Shown here piece after piece: positions 13,057-27,075 of a stretch of DNA of 64,000 nucleotides. The translations under genes and the position numbers were made by a program. Position 1 is the stretch's first letter. Every line of letters begins with the position of its first letter. Source of the stretch: Sphagnum magellanicum. Its lineage: Eukaryota > Streptophyta > Sphagnopsida > Sphagnales > Sphagnaceae. The stretch spans positions 20,687,666 through 20,751,665 of the forward strand of contig CM038919.1 in the NCBI GenBank assembly GCA_021904315.1, read 5' to 3'. Below the pieces are notes generated by a model, which did not search any database, had not been told where the DNA came from, and was given only the letters and a program-made list of their open reading frames with translations.

Positions 13057-13576
13057 TTACTCAATTGTAGCTTGCCTGTTGGGTTCAAATACATACTTGA
13101 TCAAGGATTCCTTGATTGGCAAGACCTCAGGGAACTCCCCCTGTAACTTTGATGCATGAAGTTCATTGTTGCTCCAAGGTGCAATGATGACCTTTGCTTG
13201 CTTTTCTAGGGTGAAATTCTTCCATGAAAATCCTAGTTTGATATATTGTCGATACATCTCCAAAATCTCATTGTGGTTCACCACTCCCGGATTAGCGAAA
13301 TTCCAGATCCCCCGCAAGTTACGCTTTGCCATTTCAATTGAGATAGGCAACGATTCATCCAAGATTGTCATGATGTTAAGGGTGTTCACCATCTTCTAAT
13401 ACCGAGAAATCTTTGTAATAAAATTCCGGGGGTTCTACAGATTTGAAGTGATGGGCATCCGCATGCGCAGGGTGCACACATTGTCAAACTCTTTAAAAAG
13501 CTCTTCAACCTACCCAATATACAAACTAAAATCAGATTTCCACATCTTGGGCATCAATCCTTCAATCTAGAGACGA

Positions 13577-13866
13577 AAATTCTCTGCAATTTCATATATA
13601 TGTGGTAAAGTCAAATCCTTTCCATATGTTTTGGACATGTGGTTCATTGTACCCATTGACTAGACACTGAGAAGAGTATGTACAGATATTCTCCATCTCT
13701 AGATTATAGGACAAAACTTATGGGGCATGGAGAGGTAGTATGGGAGAAGAGTATTAACAAACATTTCCATCTGTAGATTAAAGGACAAACGTTATGAAGC
13801 ATGGAGGGGTAGTTTGGGGGAAAAGTATTAACAAACATTTCCGTCTCTAGATTGAAGGACAAACCT
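13577..13866. repeat. 290-bp direct repeat, copy A
   Basis: Same length as 15485-15774 and differs from it at only a few positions. Starts AAATTCTCTGCAATTTC and ends GAAGGACAAACCT. It lies in the downstream intron of the RHM relic and overlaps the first 168-bp tandem unit. Confidence 0.85.
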
Positions 13867-14045
13867 AGAGACATTGAGACAAAACTTATGGGGCATGGAG
13901 AGGTAGTATGGGAGAAGAGTATTAACAGACATTTCCATCTGTAGATTAAAGGACAAACGTTATGAAGCATGGAGGGGTAGTTTGGGGGAAAAGTATTAAC
14001 AAACATTTCCGTCTCTAAATTGAAGGACAAATCTAGAGACATTGA
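13710..14045. repeat. Two tandem copies of a 168-bp unit
   Basis: Copies 13710-13877 and 13878-14045 are nearly identical. Each is built of two related half-units of about 75-80 bp starting GACAAAACTTATGGGG and GACAAACGTTATGAAG. The array lies inside the 772-bp intron of the RHM relic. An open frame across it only mirrors the repeats. Confidence 0.85.
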
Positions 14046-15180
14046 ATAGCCCAGGAAATGCCCAAATGGTTGACCAATTAACATGTGGACAATGGACACC
14101 TACACCAAACCTAAGCTTTTCAAAGAAAGATAGGGGTTGAGCTCTCAACATGTAAATCCCCTACAATTGTACTAAAGCAAAGCAAATATGGAACATATTC
14201 ATTCCTTCCCACAAAAACAAAATGTTAGATGCAAACAGCTATAAAGGTTCACATCTCACACTAAACAGGTTAAACACTCACCATGGCCTTTGTCTTGGAA
14301 TAGTATGAACCAACAAAATTTGGTGTGTCGTCTTCCTTGAAACCAATTCCATTACCAAGCTGGTGATTTTTGTCATACTTAAAAATGCACCATGTTCAAA
14401 ATTAACGAGCAGCAAGTTGTTTTGCTTACAAACATTTGCCAAAGTCAGAGTACCCACAATGTTTGCCCGGATGGTCTCAACCTTGTGGCTTTCACACCAG
14501 TCCACATTTGGCCAACCTGTCACACCTGGTACATTGAATACATGAGAGGGCTTTGTAGATGCTATATCTGCCTCCAATTGTGCCCGATTCTCCAACCGGC
14601 CAATTCCATACTCATACAGTATCCCTTGTTTTTGGCATATCTTTCCAAGAAGACCACCAATCCAACCAGTGCGTCCATAGATTAGAAATTTCAATTGGTG
14701 TTTTGAGCTGCCATTCTCCTAAACATTCAGTGTGGCATTCCCAGCCTTGTAACTACTATCATTCAAAGATGCATGCTCATTTGGTGTGCCGGAAGTTTCA
14801 ACCTCAACTTTAACTTTAGGGCCTTTCTGAAAATTAGCCACTTTCTCAACCCCAGATATGGACAGCATACGAGGATGGGGAACTAATGTTCCAGAAACAT
14901 CCCCCCACCAGTTAGAGTGGCTGGTGTACCATTGCAATGTCTTCCGCAAGCCCTCTTCCCATGTGGTGCGTTCCTGCCATCAAGCACAAAGTGACAAATC
15001 CCCAAATAAAAGCACAAATCAGGAACCAGACATGAAACACATGCTATCGTCCCCCTTAACAACCATAACCAGACAATATGCAAACCCTGGAAAGTGTTAC
15101 AAGTGGTGGTATATTCATAATGCTAGTCAAATATATACCTGAAAACACATTATTTGCAAGTGGCAGATTCTACTGTTTCA

Positions 15181-15342
<162 letters not shown>

Positions 15343-15484
15343 TCACATGGAACAGTGACCTAAAATGGGCCACTTGGAAGTCCTTCAACCTCAAACCTGA
15401 TACAATTTCCCCTAGCACCTACCCACTCTGATAATGTTATGACTGCATTCATTGTCATGTTGCCTTCAAACTGACTGTTGTGGG

Positions 15485-15931
<447 letters not shown>

Positions 15932-16876
15932 TCAATTTCATAGAACTTCAAGTGAGAGCAATGGTATGAAAAACAGAAACTAATTGAAACATTAGACTAG
16001 TCCTTTCTGCCCAAAGGACCAAAAGCCACAATTAACAATGAATGCAAAAGCACTCACACAGGATGCTTTTAGAAGACCCTGACATTCTCTATGTGTGCAT
16101 GAAGGAGGTCAAATGAATTAAGTTACGGTGTTGTTCTACCAAGAGATCATTACAGATATAACCATAATATAGAGAAAAAAAAAAAAAACCAGTATTAGAA
16201 CATGAAATATAGTCTTGTTCAGCAAGAATCAAAGGAAAGCATAATGTTGTCCTCATCAAGCATCCTAAAACAAAGCTTGGTTGATGATGTGCCATGATAA
16301 CTGCTGCCTAAAGCACAGTTACAAAAGACTAAAAATAGAAGAGAGCAAAAAAACATACGAATTTTGAACTAACTAAACCCTAAAAAATGTAGCACCATGC
16401 AAAAGGCATTCTTTACACAGTCACAAACTCTTCGCCATATCACGCAATCACGAGGTGATCAGATACAACATTTCTTCAACTATCAAGACAAAAGATTACA
16501 CACATGAAAAAAAATATTTTTAGAACGACAAAAAGAGTGGCGAGAGATTAGGACAAAGGGGTAAAAGGGAGGATGAACAATCAGCACTGCATGATGTAGG
16601 CGGGTCCTTTTGAAGATCTTTCAATTCTTTTAGAATTATCTTGGAGGCCATATGGAAACAGTAGTAACAACTTCAAGTCCTTCAAGTCTTAGGTGCAGCA
16701 GCAAAAACGAAGTTGCAAATCTCAATGCGTCCATATAACAACAGTAGCAGCAGGAGCAGGAGTGCCACAACTATGACAACTGGGAGGAAGAGACAACTAA
16801 GAAGAAGAAGAAGCTCTTGGAGAAACAAACCCTGCCTTTTGGGGAGTTTTCGGCGGTTTCACACCGTCCATAATCA

Positions 16877-17215
<339 letters not shown>

Positions 17216-17330
17216 TTACATTAGCCTCAGTCTTTCCATAGACCTCATCTGTGCTCACATGAATGAAGCGGTGGATAGTGCCTGTCACTTTGCATGTTGA
17301 GGTCATCATTTGTATTCATAAGCTTTTTAA

Positions 17331-17795
17331 GGGGGCCATTTTGAGTGTACATTGAGATTTATAACCCAATAGTCTTGTTACAATCTTATTTCTTTCTGAA
17401 CTCATGACATCCTAAAACATCAATGGTAAGCTCAAAATCATTGAGAGCAAAGTTTTTCCCCCATTCACTTGTCTTTCTCTAGTTCGATAGATATGTACGA
17501 AATTTCAGGCAAAATTCAATTGTACAAAAATCTGTTGTCATGAGTTTCTGTTACATTTACAAAAACAACCAAAAGATTGAAGTCTGGCTAGCACTCAAGA
17601 CTGAGTTTCTTCCTGTTGGCTTGGAACTCAAGAGACATAGCAAATGAAAAAACAAAGGTGAAGAGTATCATCTTCATTGATTTAAGCTGCAACAAACTAT
17701 ATTGAAAAGGGTTGACATTGGTAGATGTGAAATACAATAATGACTAATGATGCAACCTAGTGATGAGGACATGTTATTCCCCATAAGACAACTAT
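17331..17795. other. Non-coding stretch between RHM and CACTA relics
   Basis: No recognisable gene. It may hold the lost 5' end of RHM or the 3' terminus of the CACTA element, but no CACTA-type terminal motif could be placed. Confidence 0.35.
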
Positions 17796-19198
17796 TCATT
17801 CAAGGCCAACTTCATCATCACCAGATGACCTTTGAAGCTCTTCAGCAGCTAAAATTGCATAAGTTCCAATCAATTCAATTGCACCAACAAGTGCCATGTT
17901 CCTTGGTACCTCTGGAAATTCTAGATGCACATCTACTCTAATCAAGTTGTCTAGCATGGTAACTTCATCACTATCAGATATTAAGATGCGTTTGGACCTT
18001 GGTTCTTTGTGGAGGACAACCTTCCATCCTGGCATGTTAGGGTCATCTGCATAAAAAACCTGCTGCACCTGGGCTGGAAATACATAAGGTTCATCAACCC
18101 ATGCTTTCAATTGTTGAAAATTTACCAACAAAAACCCATCATCATTGCGCTTATATGTGGCATTTCCCCATCTGTCCAATCCATTTCTTACCCAATCACA
18201 TTTGAACAATATTACTGGTTGGGATATAGGGCCATAGTCTAGCAAAATTATGTCCTTCAATATCCCCACACATTGAAGTGCCCCAAGTCTCGTACCCTTT
18301 GTTGACTGCTGCTCTTGATGGAAAACTGATGCAACTCCAAAATCGTATGTGGCACATGTGTTGCCATAGGTATCTATAAAAAATATGTAATGATTTCCAT
18401 ATGCCTTCATTTTTGTGTACCTTGAAGCAAAAAGGGATGGCAAAACTGATAGATGGAGTGCATCTCGGTCTTCAAGCACACCCCCTTGTGCGATATGGCT
18501 CCAAATTGCTTCACGCACCCAACTTGCCAAGTTTTGCACCTCTTGGAGCTCTGGTGGAAACTCCACATGCCTGCTTGTTGTTCTATGCCCCCTCCACCAT
18601 TGTGCCTCAAATTCTATTCTTAACTGCCTTATCCGAATTGTTTCTTGCTCATACATGCTGCACCCCCAATAGCCAAGCCCCACATTAAGTTTATTATTTT
18701 TTGCTAGTTGTTCAACAAGAAAGTAACTTACCCATGCATCTATGACCTCTTTACAATTTTCCAATAAGGGTTTAAGGGGTTAAGGGTTGTGTACCGAACC
18801 CATGGTGCTAAACATGCCACATTTGTGATAACATATTGATGTGCCACATCTCGTGTTACAGGGTCTAGAGTCAACTTTGTGGTAGCCCCTTCCACAACTT
18901 CACCATAAACCCCCTCCTCTTCATTTGCATCCCAAATTCTAGGTTGAACATGGTGGAAATCTTGTAGATATTTGGTGACAAACCCAATTGTCTCGTCCAA
19001 AATGTAACCTTCTGCCATGGAAGCCTCTGGCCTTGACCTATTACAAACATAACCTTTGAAAACCTTCATGGCCCGTTCTATTGGGTACATCCAATGAATA
19101 TGAACCAGGCCACAAATGTCTAGTTCTTTTACAATGTGCAATGTTAAATGTGACATCACATCAAAAAATGCTCCCAATGTTCTACGGTTGATTAGCAA
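17796..19198 (-). pseudogene. CACTA (En/Spm-type) transposase fragment, DUF4218 and DUF4216 regions
   Basis: The 18740-19198 frame matches the DUF4218 pattern of plant CACTA transposases: LVHIHWMYPIERAMKVFKGY, NRSRPEASMAEGYI and DETIGFVTKYL. The 17796-18764 frame continues into the C-terminal region: FPPELQEVQNLASW, then PVILFKCDWVRNGLDRWG and KAWVDEPYVFPAQVQQVFY, typical of DUF4216. The two are in different frames and overlap at 18740-18764, so a one-base shift separates them. The N-terminal catalytic part is missing; the reading breaks at 19198, where hAT-like coding sequence on the other strand begins. Long open stretches without stops suggest a fairly young copy. It is an immobile fragment. 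Confidence 0.8.
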
Positions 19199-19200
19199 AT

Positions 19201-19392
19201 GCTTTCACCAACACAACAAGCGTTGAGTCGGATTTTAGCATTTTGAAATGGGAAAAAGATGACTTTCAACAATCAATGATGAACCTGACATTGGAGGGCA
19301 CCTTCCAGGCCAAGCAACGCCATGTTGTGATGGGAATTCCTGTTCCGACTGGGTTCGATGATGGTGCTAGGCCCAATAGAACGTGCAATTAA
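19201..19392 (+). pseudogene. hAT-like transposase C-terminal tail fragment
   Basis: An open frame from 19201 to the TAA at 19390-19392 encodes 63 residues including TTSVESDFSILKWEKDDF and SMMNLTLEGTFQAKQ. This resembles the end of the hAT dimerisation domain, where a conserved Ser-Val-Glu-x-x-Phe-Ser stretch occurs. It begins abruptly 2 bp from the CACTA fragment, so it is a broken piece. It may come from the same family as the relic at 4.5-6.4 kb, which lacks this end. Confidence 0.5.
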
Positions 19393-22300
19393 CACTTTTA
19401 CAACTTACGCCACGAAAATTGATTAAATTCAAGGCAATTGCCACTTTTTATTTATTGCCGATTTTGAAGATTTTTGGACGTCGAATTTAAGATAAAAGCG
19501 ATAAAATCGGCATTTGCCATATCTTAGGAGGCCTGGTTTAGGGTGTGTTCTAGGATATATATATATATACAAAATTTTCAATTCATAATGTAATTTAAAG
19601 TGTTTGGTGATGGGAGGTAACCTAGTACATTGAAAACAGTACGACATCATCATAAAGGGTTACTTACCTCTAAAAATTTGCAAAATCAGATTTTGGGGAC
19701 AAAAGGTGCACCTTGTAGTAATCCAACCTAAGAATCAAAAGACACATTGTGAGCTTGGGATATTTCAATGTGAAATCTTTGAACATCACAAGGATTAATA
19801 AAGAAACCCCAATACCTATTTCTTACACGATTTCTCACCAAAAAAATAGCATCACAAATTTCAATTATAAAATGTTTCAATCCAATTGTTAATCTTGACT
19901 CATTTAGTCCTCTCAATTGGGAAGAAATAGGTCCAACATATTAACAATTGTGATAGAAGAGCACCAAAGTTTCTTAGAGATTTTAGTATCTAATGTAACA
20001 TTGTTAATACCAACAACAAAAGAGAAGAACATAGATATGAAAATAGAGGAGTTTGATGAGTGTGAAATCTTAAAAAAAGACAAAATATATAAGGAATAGT
20101 TCATTAAATTTGTATACTATTATTAGATAGTTAAACATGTAGTCCATTAAACAATAAATAGTGCAAGGAAGGTTGGCCATTACAAATTTCAACATGTTCT
20201 AATCTATCATAGCCTAAGATTCACTCCCACAACTTGCACAACATATCAAAATTTGGAGTGAGAAAACTTTGTAAATTTTTTCCATCTCGTTAATACTAAT
20301 ATAATGACACAAGAACATGCTACTCAATCATTTTTTAACATAACTAACCTATTATATTATTCATTTGGTGATTGATCGTAGGAAAGACAAAGGGATACCT
20401 CTTGTGGGGCTTGAATGCACAACCCCCATCTATTGGAGGTTAAGGTGAAAAAGAGCAAAAACAACATGATATTCAATATTGTGTTAAAGAAGAAAAGGAA
20501 CAGCATGGTGGAGTAGTCAAGTATGGACAAAGAGAATGTTTCACTTGAACCTGCATTGCCCATGATATAAATTTCACGAAGAACATAAAAAGAGCCTAGT
20601 ACATGTGTAAGAGGCAAAATGGACAAATGATCAATTAAAAGAGGCCATGGATGTAATGCAAAGAGGGTTGGCATCTTTGAAGAAGGCCAATTAACATTGG
20701 AACATATTACTAAATTGATTATCTAACCATCTAAATGAAAAGACTTGAATTAAAAAAGTTGGCCCATCCTATCTTGCAACTACTTAAAGCATGAGGTTTG
20801 ATTGGTTAGTCCTACAACTCCTATGAAAAGTTTGATTGGCTTGTCTTGTAACTCCTTGTAAACATTTTACACCTTACACAATTACAATGTAGATCACATT
20901 TATAATTCAAATGAAGCAGGAATCCAAGTAGGTAGACAATTCAATGTCATGTTCTAATTAAGTGTGGTTCACAACAAGTTTACATTATCAACCTTAAATC
21001 TCAAGATGCCTAACTTTTAAATATGTGAATTTTTACTAAGATTTTATATATTCAAGGGTGAAAGATCGCAAGATGACTACATTAGATTATGCAATCCAAG
21101 GACTTGCATGATAATGCCCAAGAAGGCTTGGATGACAACATTCATGTTCAAAGAATTTTTAAGTTTCTTCAAAAAAATTATACCAAGTGAGAATTTTCAA
21201 ACATATTGGCATGTTCTAATCCTAAATGGGCATGTATTGTGTATATTATTTTAAAAGCAATAAAGCATGCACAATAGTTTGGGTTATACATTATTACACT
21301 TCCAAGCCATACATTTCACACACATTACAACCCCTAGATATGCCATGTTTCAAGCCTTTCAAAATATTTTTAAATGGAAAGAAATAATGTAATGATCAAA
21401 AAAAATTACTCAAAACTAGACAAAATCATGTTGGATGTGTGGGTAGAAAATGCATTAAATAAAACATTGTCCAAATAGAATACCAAATTTGGATTTATGA
21501 TTACAAGAATTAGGAATTTAACATCCTAACCATGACACAATGAATGACAAGCTTTTGCTTGGTAATTGTATATAACATTAAACAACAATAAAGGAAATGA
21601 AGAAGATTATAGTTTTGTTGATGAAGTTAATGGCAACCCTAGATGGGGGAAAAGTTTGTTGTCGCATTGTTCATGAATGTTATAGGAACAAGTTTTGTAG
21701 AAAAGATTTCCTTTGCCTAAACAAAGAAATGGAAATAAGAAGGAGTCTTATTGCCACATAAGGATTATAAAAAGTCGATGAACTATTGGTTGATCACTTG
21801 GATCAACAACTTTTAGAATCACTACAAGAAACACATAATAAGGCAAACATAACTCAAGAATTGTGCATTGCCAACCTATCGACATTATTAAGTTTGTCAT
21901 TAAGTTTGTGCTTGTAATGTTAATTTGATGTTGTTTTTTGGGGTGAATTGAAATGTAAAATTTATCATGTAGTTGTTTTAAAATTAATTATTAAAATTTG
22001 AGAGTAGTCTACTTTTCATATTTCAAGATTTTCATACGTTTCAAGTGTAATGTCAATAACCCTATGAACTTGTAGAATCTTTTAATAATTACATACTTCA
22101 TATGTAAATTAATTTAATTACAAAATTATATAGTTACATAAAATTGATTACATTAATTAATTTCATAACATAATTACATAAGTATACTATTATAATAAAA
22201 GAAACTATACATTAACATATTTGGAATTTTCAAAAAACCAATTAAAATTTATGAAGATAAAAATTAACTAAAACTATGAAATTAAAGACATGTGAATCTT

Positions 22301-23969
22301 AACTATAAAAAAACAAAAAAAAAATTGATTTCATTACAAACAATTGTTTTTGTAGCCTTGCAATGTAAAAATAAAATCCAATGTGACAAGGTACAAAGGA
22401 TTTTTGTCAAAAAAAAAAACCAAAGTTGCAAAATTTTGAAGGGATTCTTTTTTAAATAACCATAGTTAGACAATGAGTTTTAATAAGTTGTTAAATTAAA
22501 GGAGGTTTGTTGAAATTTTGAACTATCATCTTTGGTTTGTAACCAAATTTGGCTAGAACTTCTTGCAACTACATCACAAAAGTGAAAAAAATTTAATTAT
22601 GAACAAAATCAAATCATTATTTTAATTAAATGTTATACTTGAATTTATGGCACAAATCAAAATATCAAAATCGATTTAATGTTTTGACATTCTAAATTAA
22701 AGTTAAACTAAACTTATGAATTAAATATATATTTAATTAGAATTTTATATTTGAGTTTATAACCCAAATAAATATTTAAAACATTGCCTTTCAATTTTGG
22801 AAGTAATTATTTAAAATTAATAAAAAAATGTTACATTTTAAAATTAAATTCAATATTATAAACTTCAATGTAAATCAAAACTTTAAAAATGAATAAAACT
22901 AAAGACGTGTAATCAATTTCATTAAAAATTTACACATTATGTAATAATGTTGTAATGGGTGAAATTCAAAATAGATGTGTGTTTATATTTTTTGGGATGA
23001 CATTCTTTGTCACCATTCAAAGTGATGATTGGTGGTGTTTGCAAAGTGTAGTGTCTAGTTTTGGACATCACAATGTGATTTTTTTGCACCTTGATGGATC
23101 AAAATGTGTTTCATATCAAATGTTGTTTTAATTTTATGAAAAGGGACTTGATCATATGATTCTTATAATGTAGTGTGACATAAAAATGAAATAATTTGAA
23201 ATTGAAAGTTTGACATCAAATGGCCCAGACTTTAATGGCAGACAAGTTGTAGTATCACAATTTTTATAAAAGTTGGAAATGGACTCAAATTATAATCATG
23301 GTTTGTAATGAAATAACATCATTTTCTTTCCAATAATTTGAGTGTTGATTTGCAATTCAAGGTGACGTCCTCTAAACCACCTCAACATCAATGGAAAGGT
23401 TTACAAACTTTAAATGACACCAAAATCAACAACAATGGTGAAGTAGTTTATCATGTCATGATTTTGTGGATTTAAGAAACTATTTCTTCACAAAGATTGT
23501 AATTAACCTAGGCTATATTAGATGGTCAAATGTCATTGGTTTTTGAAAAAGATGAGTATTTTCACAAACTTACATATTTGGCATGTAAAAAATACCTTGT
23601 TAAAAGTATTATTAGCAATTTCAAAATTCAATCAAAAGTGGTCCACCCACTAGTAGGAAATGCAAGGGTAGTTCATTAGCTTAATTCATTATGGGGTTTT
23701 TAAAGTGAACTCAATTTATGTTAGGTCTATTTCATTGGAGGAATTCACTAAAGGGCCTTAAATGGGAGTTTAATTCACTTAATTGATCCCCCACCCCCAC
23801 TATCATTCCACCATATATATACCTAATTTTTAGTGTTTTGTAAATATTTGCAATTTCTTTGCATGAATATTTTTAAGAACATAGATTCATGAACATAAGT
23901 CTTTTTTAAAACATATTTCCTGATCAAGGATCACATCAAAAACTTGGAATGAGATATGCACAGCTGAGC
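19393..23969. other. Long AT-rich non-coding stretch
   Basis: Strongly AT-rich, especially 21.9-22.9 kb, with only short frames. A phrase shared with the 35.5-kb repeat family (CCAAATTTGGCTAGAACTTC) occurs at about 22545. Nothing else recognisable. Confidence 0.5.
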
Positions 23970-25234
23970 CTACAGCAATGGGTTTCTACAACCAGAACAG
24001 CAAGTGCTTTCGAGGAGCCAAGGGCGGACACATTCAGAATGGAACATGTATTCACAATTTGGCATAGATATGCCAGCGTCGTCGGACATATGCTCCTCGA
24101 AGCAGATTGCGCATCCTGCTTCATTTGCTCGACTTTTGCGCTTGTGGAGAACACTAGTTCTGATCATCCGCGGCTCCTTGGCAGTGATGATCAAGTTTGT
24201 CCAATCCATCATATTTCGATGTCCTTCGCCTTCGTCGAACCTTTCGTATTTGGTGCCGGCATCAAACCAAGGAGTCATCATATCAATGTTTCCTGCGCGC
24301 TTTCTGCCTTCAAACATGCACGTACATTTCCAGAAAGCGCATGTGATGGGCGTGAAAATCTCATGACAAATCGGACACTGGCATTCTTCCGCCACGTTGA
24401 AGACGGTGAATCCCATGGGGCAGATTACCATCTGCCCAAAGGCATCGCATTCCCCGTTCGAACATGTTCATTCCACATTCAAACCCTCCACTGCAGCTCT
24501 CCACAGTGGAGCTTTCTTCGTCAATCTTATCTTCATCAGGGAACCAGTATTCTCCATATCAAAGAAGCGGCCAGTTGGTGGAGTAGCTACTGCAGGACAA
24601 GCACTAGTCCTGAGTGCGTGAGGATCTGTTGATACTCGTGGTAGCTGTGGCTTACAATATGCTCGACCTCCTCTCAACCTTGCCACCAGCTGAAGAGTGC
24701 TTCCAAACACTACATTGCACTCTTGCAATGTTTTGCCATCTTCAAGCTGCTTGCCTTCCAAGATCAACCGTTGTTCACATGGTTTCACACCATAACATCC
24801 CTCGAGATCAGTCTTCAGATCTGCACGCAGAACTGAGTATTAGTCCCAGAGAGCCCTTTCACAAAAAACCGCAAGCATGCGTACCCATGAGCAGCTTTGA
24901 CATCATCATCAAATTCTGATGACCCACTAGCCATCTCCTGCCAATTCCGCGGCAACCCTCCGGTGTTTACACTGAACCGTGGTGTACCGATGTTCCTGAG
25001 GTCCATGACAAGATAGGATACCTTTGCATCATCCCTTAGGATGATCCCACGATATAGCAAAGTCAAGACAGGACGCCCACGCCCCATGTGATTCTCTATA
25101 ACTTTGTTCAATTGTTTCAACGTTTGACAGTCCTCATACACGAAGACCTCTAAGATCTCGCTGTATCTTCGACTCTGAAGATGCGTCACTCGCAGAAAAG
25201 CTGCAAGAGCTCGCATATTTTCACGCTTCGCCAT
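23970..25234 (-). pseudogene. Decaying intronless gene with two ubiquitin-like domains and a RING-H2-like finger
   Basis: Reading starts at the ATG at 25234. Segment 24815-25234 holds a first ubiquitin-like stretch (LEVFVYEDCQTLKQLNKVIE ... LLYRGIILRDD) and the start of a second (YACLRFFVKGLSG). After a one-base shift near 24812 the second domain continues with [20 protein letters not shown] and ends LRGG, as ubiquitin does. An in-frame TGA at 24468 separates this from a cysteine-rich C-terminus: VICPMGFTVFN, CQCPICHEIFTPITC, then a RING (CAIC ... CEYMFHSEC ... CSGC). In the RING the first His ligand of Cys-x-His-x-x-His is Tyr. The layout suggests a ubiquitin-pathway E3-like protein. With a frameshift, a stop and a lost ligand it is most likely a recent pseudogene; read-through or a sequencing error are alternatives. 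Confidence 0.7.
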
Positions 25235-26554
25235 TCTCCTCCTCCTCCTCCACCAGCTGCTGTTGCCGCCTCCTCCGGATCTACACTACCACATGCGCAC
25301 GCAAAAGCACCCGGAATAATGCACTCCTGTAAACCCAAAAATCCTCCAAAAATTCTCGCTAGTGATGCTTTCGGCTACTGGACTGTATTCATTTGTTTTT
25401 AGAAGAAAAGGAGAAAACTTCGGCAAAATTTCGCCAATTCTTCGACACTGGATGCGACACCGAACACCCCAAGAAATTCTGCAACTGAAAATTTCCGCAA
25501 AATTGGATGCGACCGGCCACTGCGCGACCTTCGATAGGAGAAGTACAAAGCCCGAAAGACAGCTGAAGTCACGGGGCAGCCGCCCGCCTAATCTCGTAAC
25601 CTAAATCTAATTAATTAATCGAGTAATTAATTAACTAATTAATTACAGCAGCTAATTAAACCAAATCTAGTGGACCTCCGTACCCTCCATTAATTACTTA
25701 GACCCTTCATTAATCTTTTTTTTAAATTGCGAAATCAAAAGAGTACAAAAACCTCATTTCTCAACACAAACTTTCTCTTTTGGACAAAAAACATATATAA
25801 AAAAGAATGATTCCTTCAGTTCCTTTCCTTCCCTTGTTGGATGTCTAGGTTAGATAAGCTGGTGAGCGAGCATTTAAGAACTCAAAGAAGGTCGAATTCT
25901 CACTCATTGTTACTTTGCTTCTGAAGCTGAAAAATTGCTCAATTCCACAAAAGAATTGGGAAGACATGAGGCATTTGGTGTAAGGGGGTTCAATGTTCAG
26001 TGATGAATGAATTAAAACAAATTAGGATTTCAGACTTAAAATTTTCAATGGTTGCATCTTTGCCTTTGGAATACAAAGAAGTTTTGTAAAGCCCTAGTTG
26101 TCGCACCCATCAAGTTTTTAAAATCATTCATCTTTTTTTGTGTTTTCTTGGTTGCTCCTTTACTTTTGATGCAAAAAAGAACCTTTGTAGCCCTCCATTT
26201 GCACCTCCAATGACACAAAAATCACTCAATTTCATTAATGAATGAGGAAAATATTGAAAAACATTCTAAAAACACGTGTAGTGATGGGCAGTTCTACCCT
26301 AACTACCAATGCAAACTCTAGGGTTCAACAATTAATTTGATACCAAAAATTCCAAAATGTGTGATCCTTTGGCTAGTCAAAATTGAGCTTCCTCTTAGCC
26401 TAGCAGTACCAAATTCCACACACTTCATCCATATCATAGATGGAGGTAGTAACAAGATGATTTCATGCAATGTACCATCACTCAACTCATCTATATCATA
26501 TGGCCTCTCTACTTTTTCCCACATATTTCACACAATATTTCACTTCTAGTAGGT
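25235..26554. other. Intergenic stretch between the UBL/RING relic and eEF1B
   Basis: The part next to the relic (25235-25610) is richer in GC and may be its old promoter and leader. A cluster of TTAATTAA-type palindromes follows at about 25600-25660. No further gene was recognised. Confidence 0.4.
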
Positions 26555-26564
26555 TAGGGTATTG

Positions 26565-26580
26565 TTTAGGGTTTAGGGTA
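26565..26580. promoter_or_regulatory. Telo-box-like TTTAGGGTTTAGGG upstream of eEF1B
   Basis: Two joined TTTAGGG units about 500 bp before the eEF1B start. Telo boxes are established promoter elements of plant translation-factor and ribosomal-protein genes. Against a specific role: similar short motifs occur at several gene-free places in this window. Confidence 0.3.
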
Positions 26581-26976
26581 TTGTTGTAACCATTTAGTTG
26601 TACACCTAAGGTTTATTGGAGTCTATTTCCTCAAAGTAAAGCATGCAAAATAATAAGTACTTGGGCATGATTCTTTGATCCCATGAAGAAAGAAGAATCC
26701 CCACCAAAAATAATAGTAATGATAAAATGAAAGAGAAAGCAATCCAGGTCCCAAGAAAACCAACAAGAGAGAAAAGAAAAGGGGGACGCACAATGGGACA
26801 CGATTTCAGGTCTCAAGAAGAAAAAACAAAAAAACCTGATATGGAAAAGGACATGGTCTTGGGACATCGGAACAAGGTGGCGGAGGGGTTTCAGGTTAGG
26901 GCAATTCAGGTGTTGATAAGATTAGGCCTTGAAGTTGGGATGTGGGGGAGAGAGGCAGAAGAAGAGAGGACGAAGA

Positions 26977-27075
26977 GCTTCTCTCCTCCGCCATCGCTCG
27001 TACCACTCCTCCCTCTCTCTTGTCTCGTTCTCCTTCTGCTTTTTCCTTCCACTAGTGCCTGTGAGATTGTCAGCT
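26977..27075 (+). promoter_or_regulatory. Pyrimidine-rich leader of eEF1B
   Basis: A long C/T-rich tract ends about 20 bp before the ATG. Such leaders are common in mRNAs of the translation machinery. The tract followed by CCACTAG also looks like a splice acceptor, so a leader intron is possible. Confidence 0.4.

Noticed and set aside
13704-14099. 131-codon open frame on the minus strand
   Set aside because: It is just the translation of the 168-bp tandem repeat inside an RHM intron.
18401-18688. Plus-strand frames within 18.4-18.7 kb
   Set aside because: Antisense shadows of the CACTA transposase fragment.
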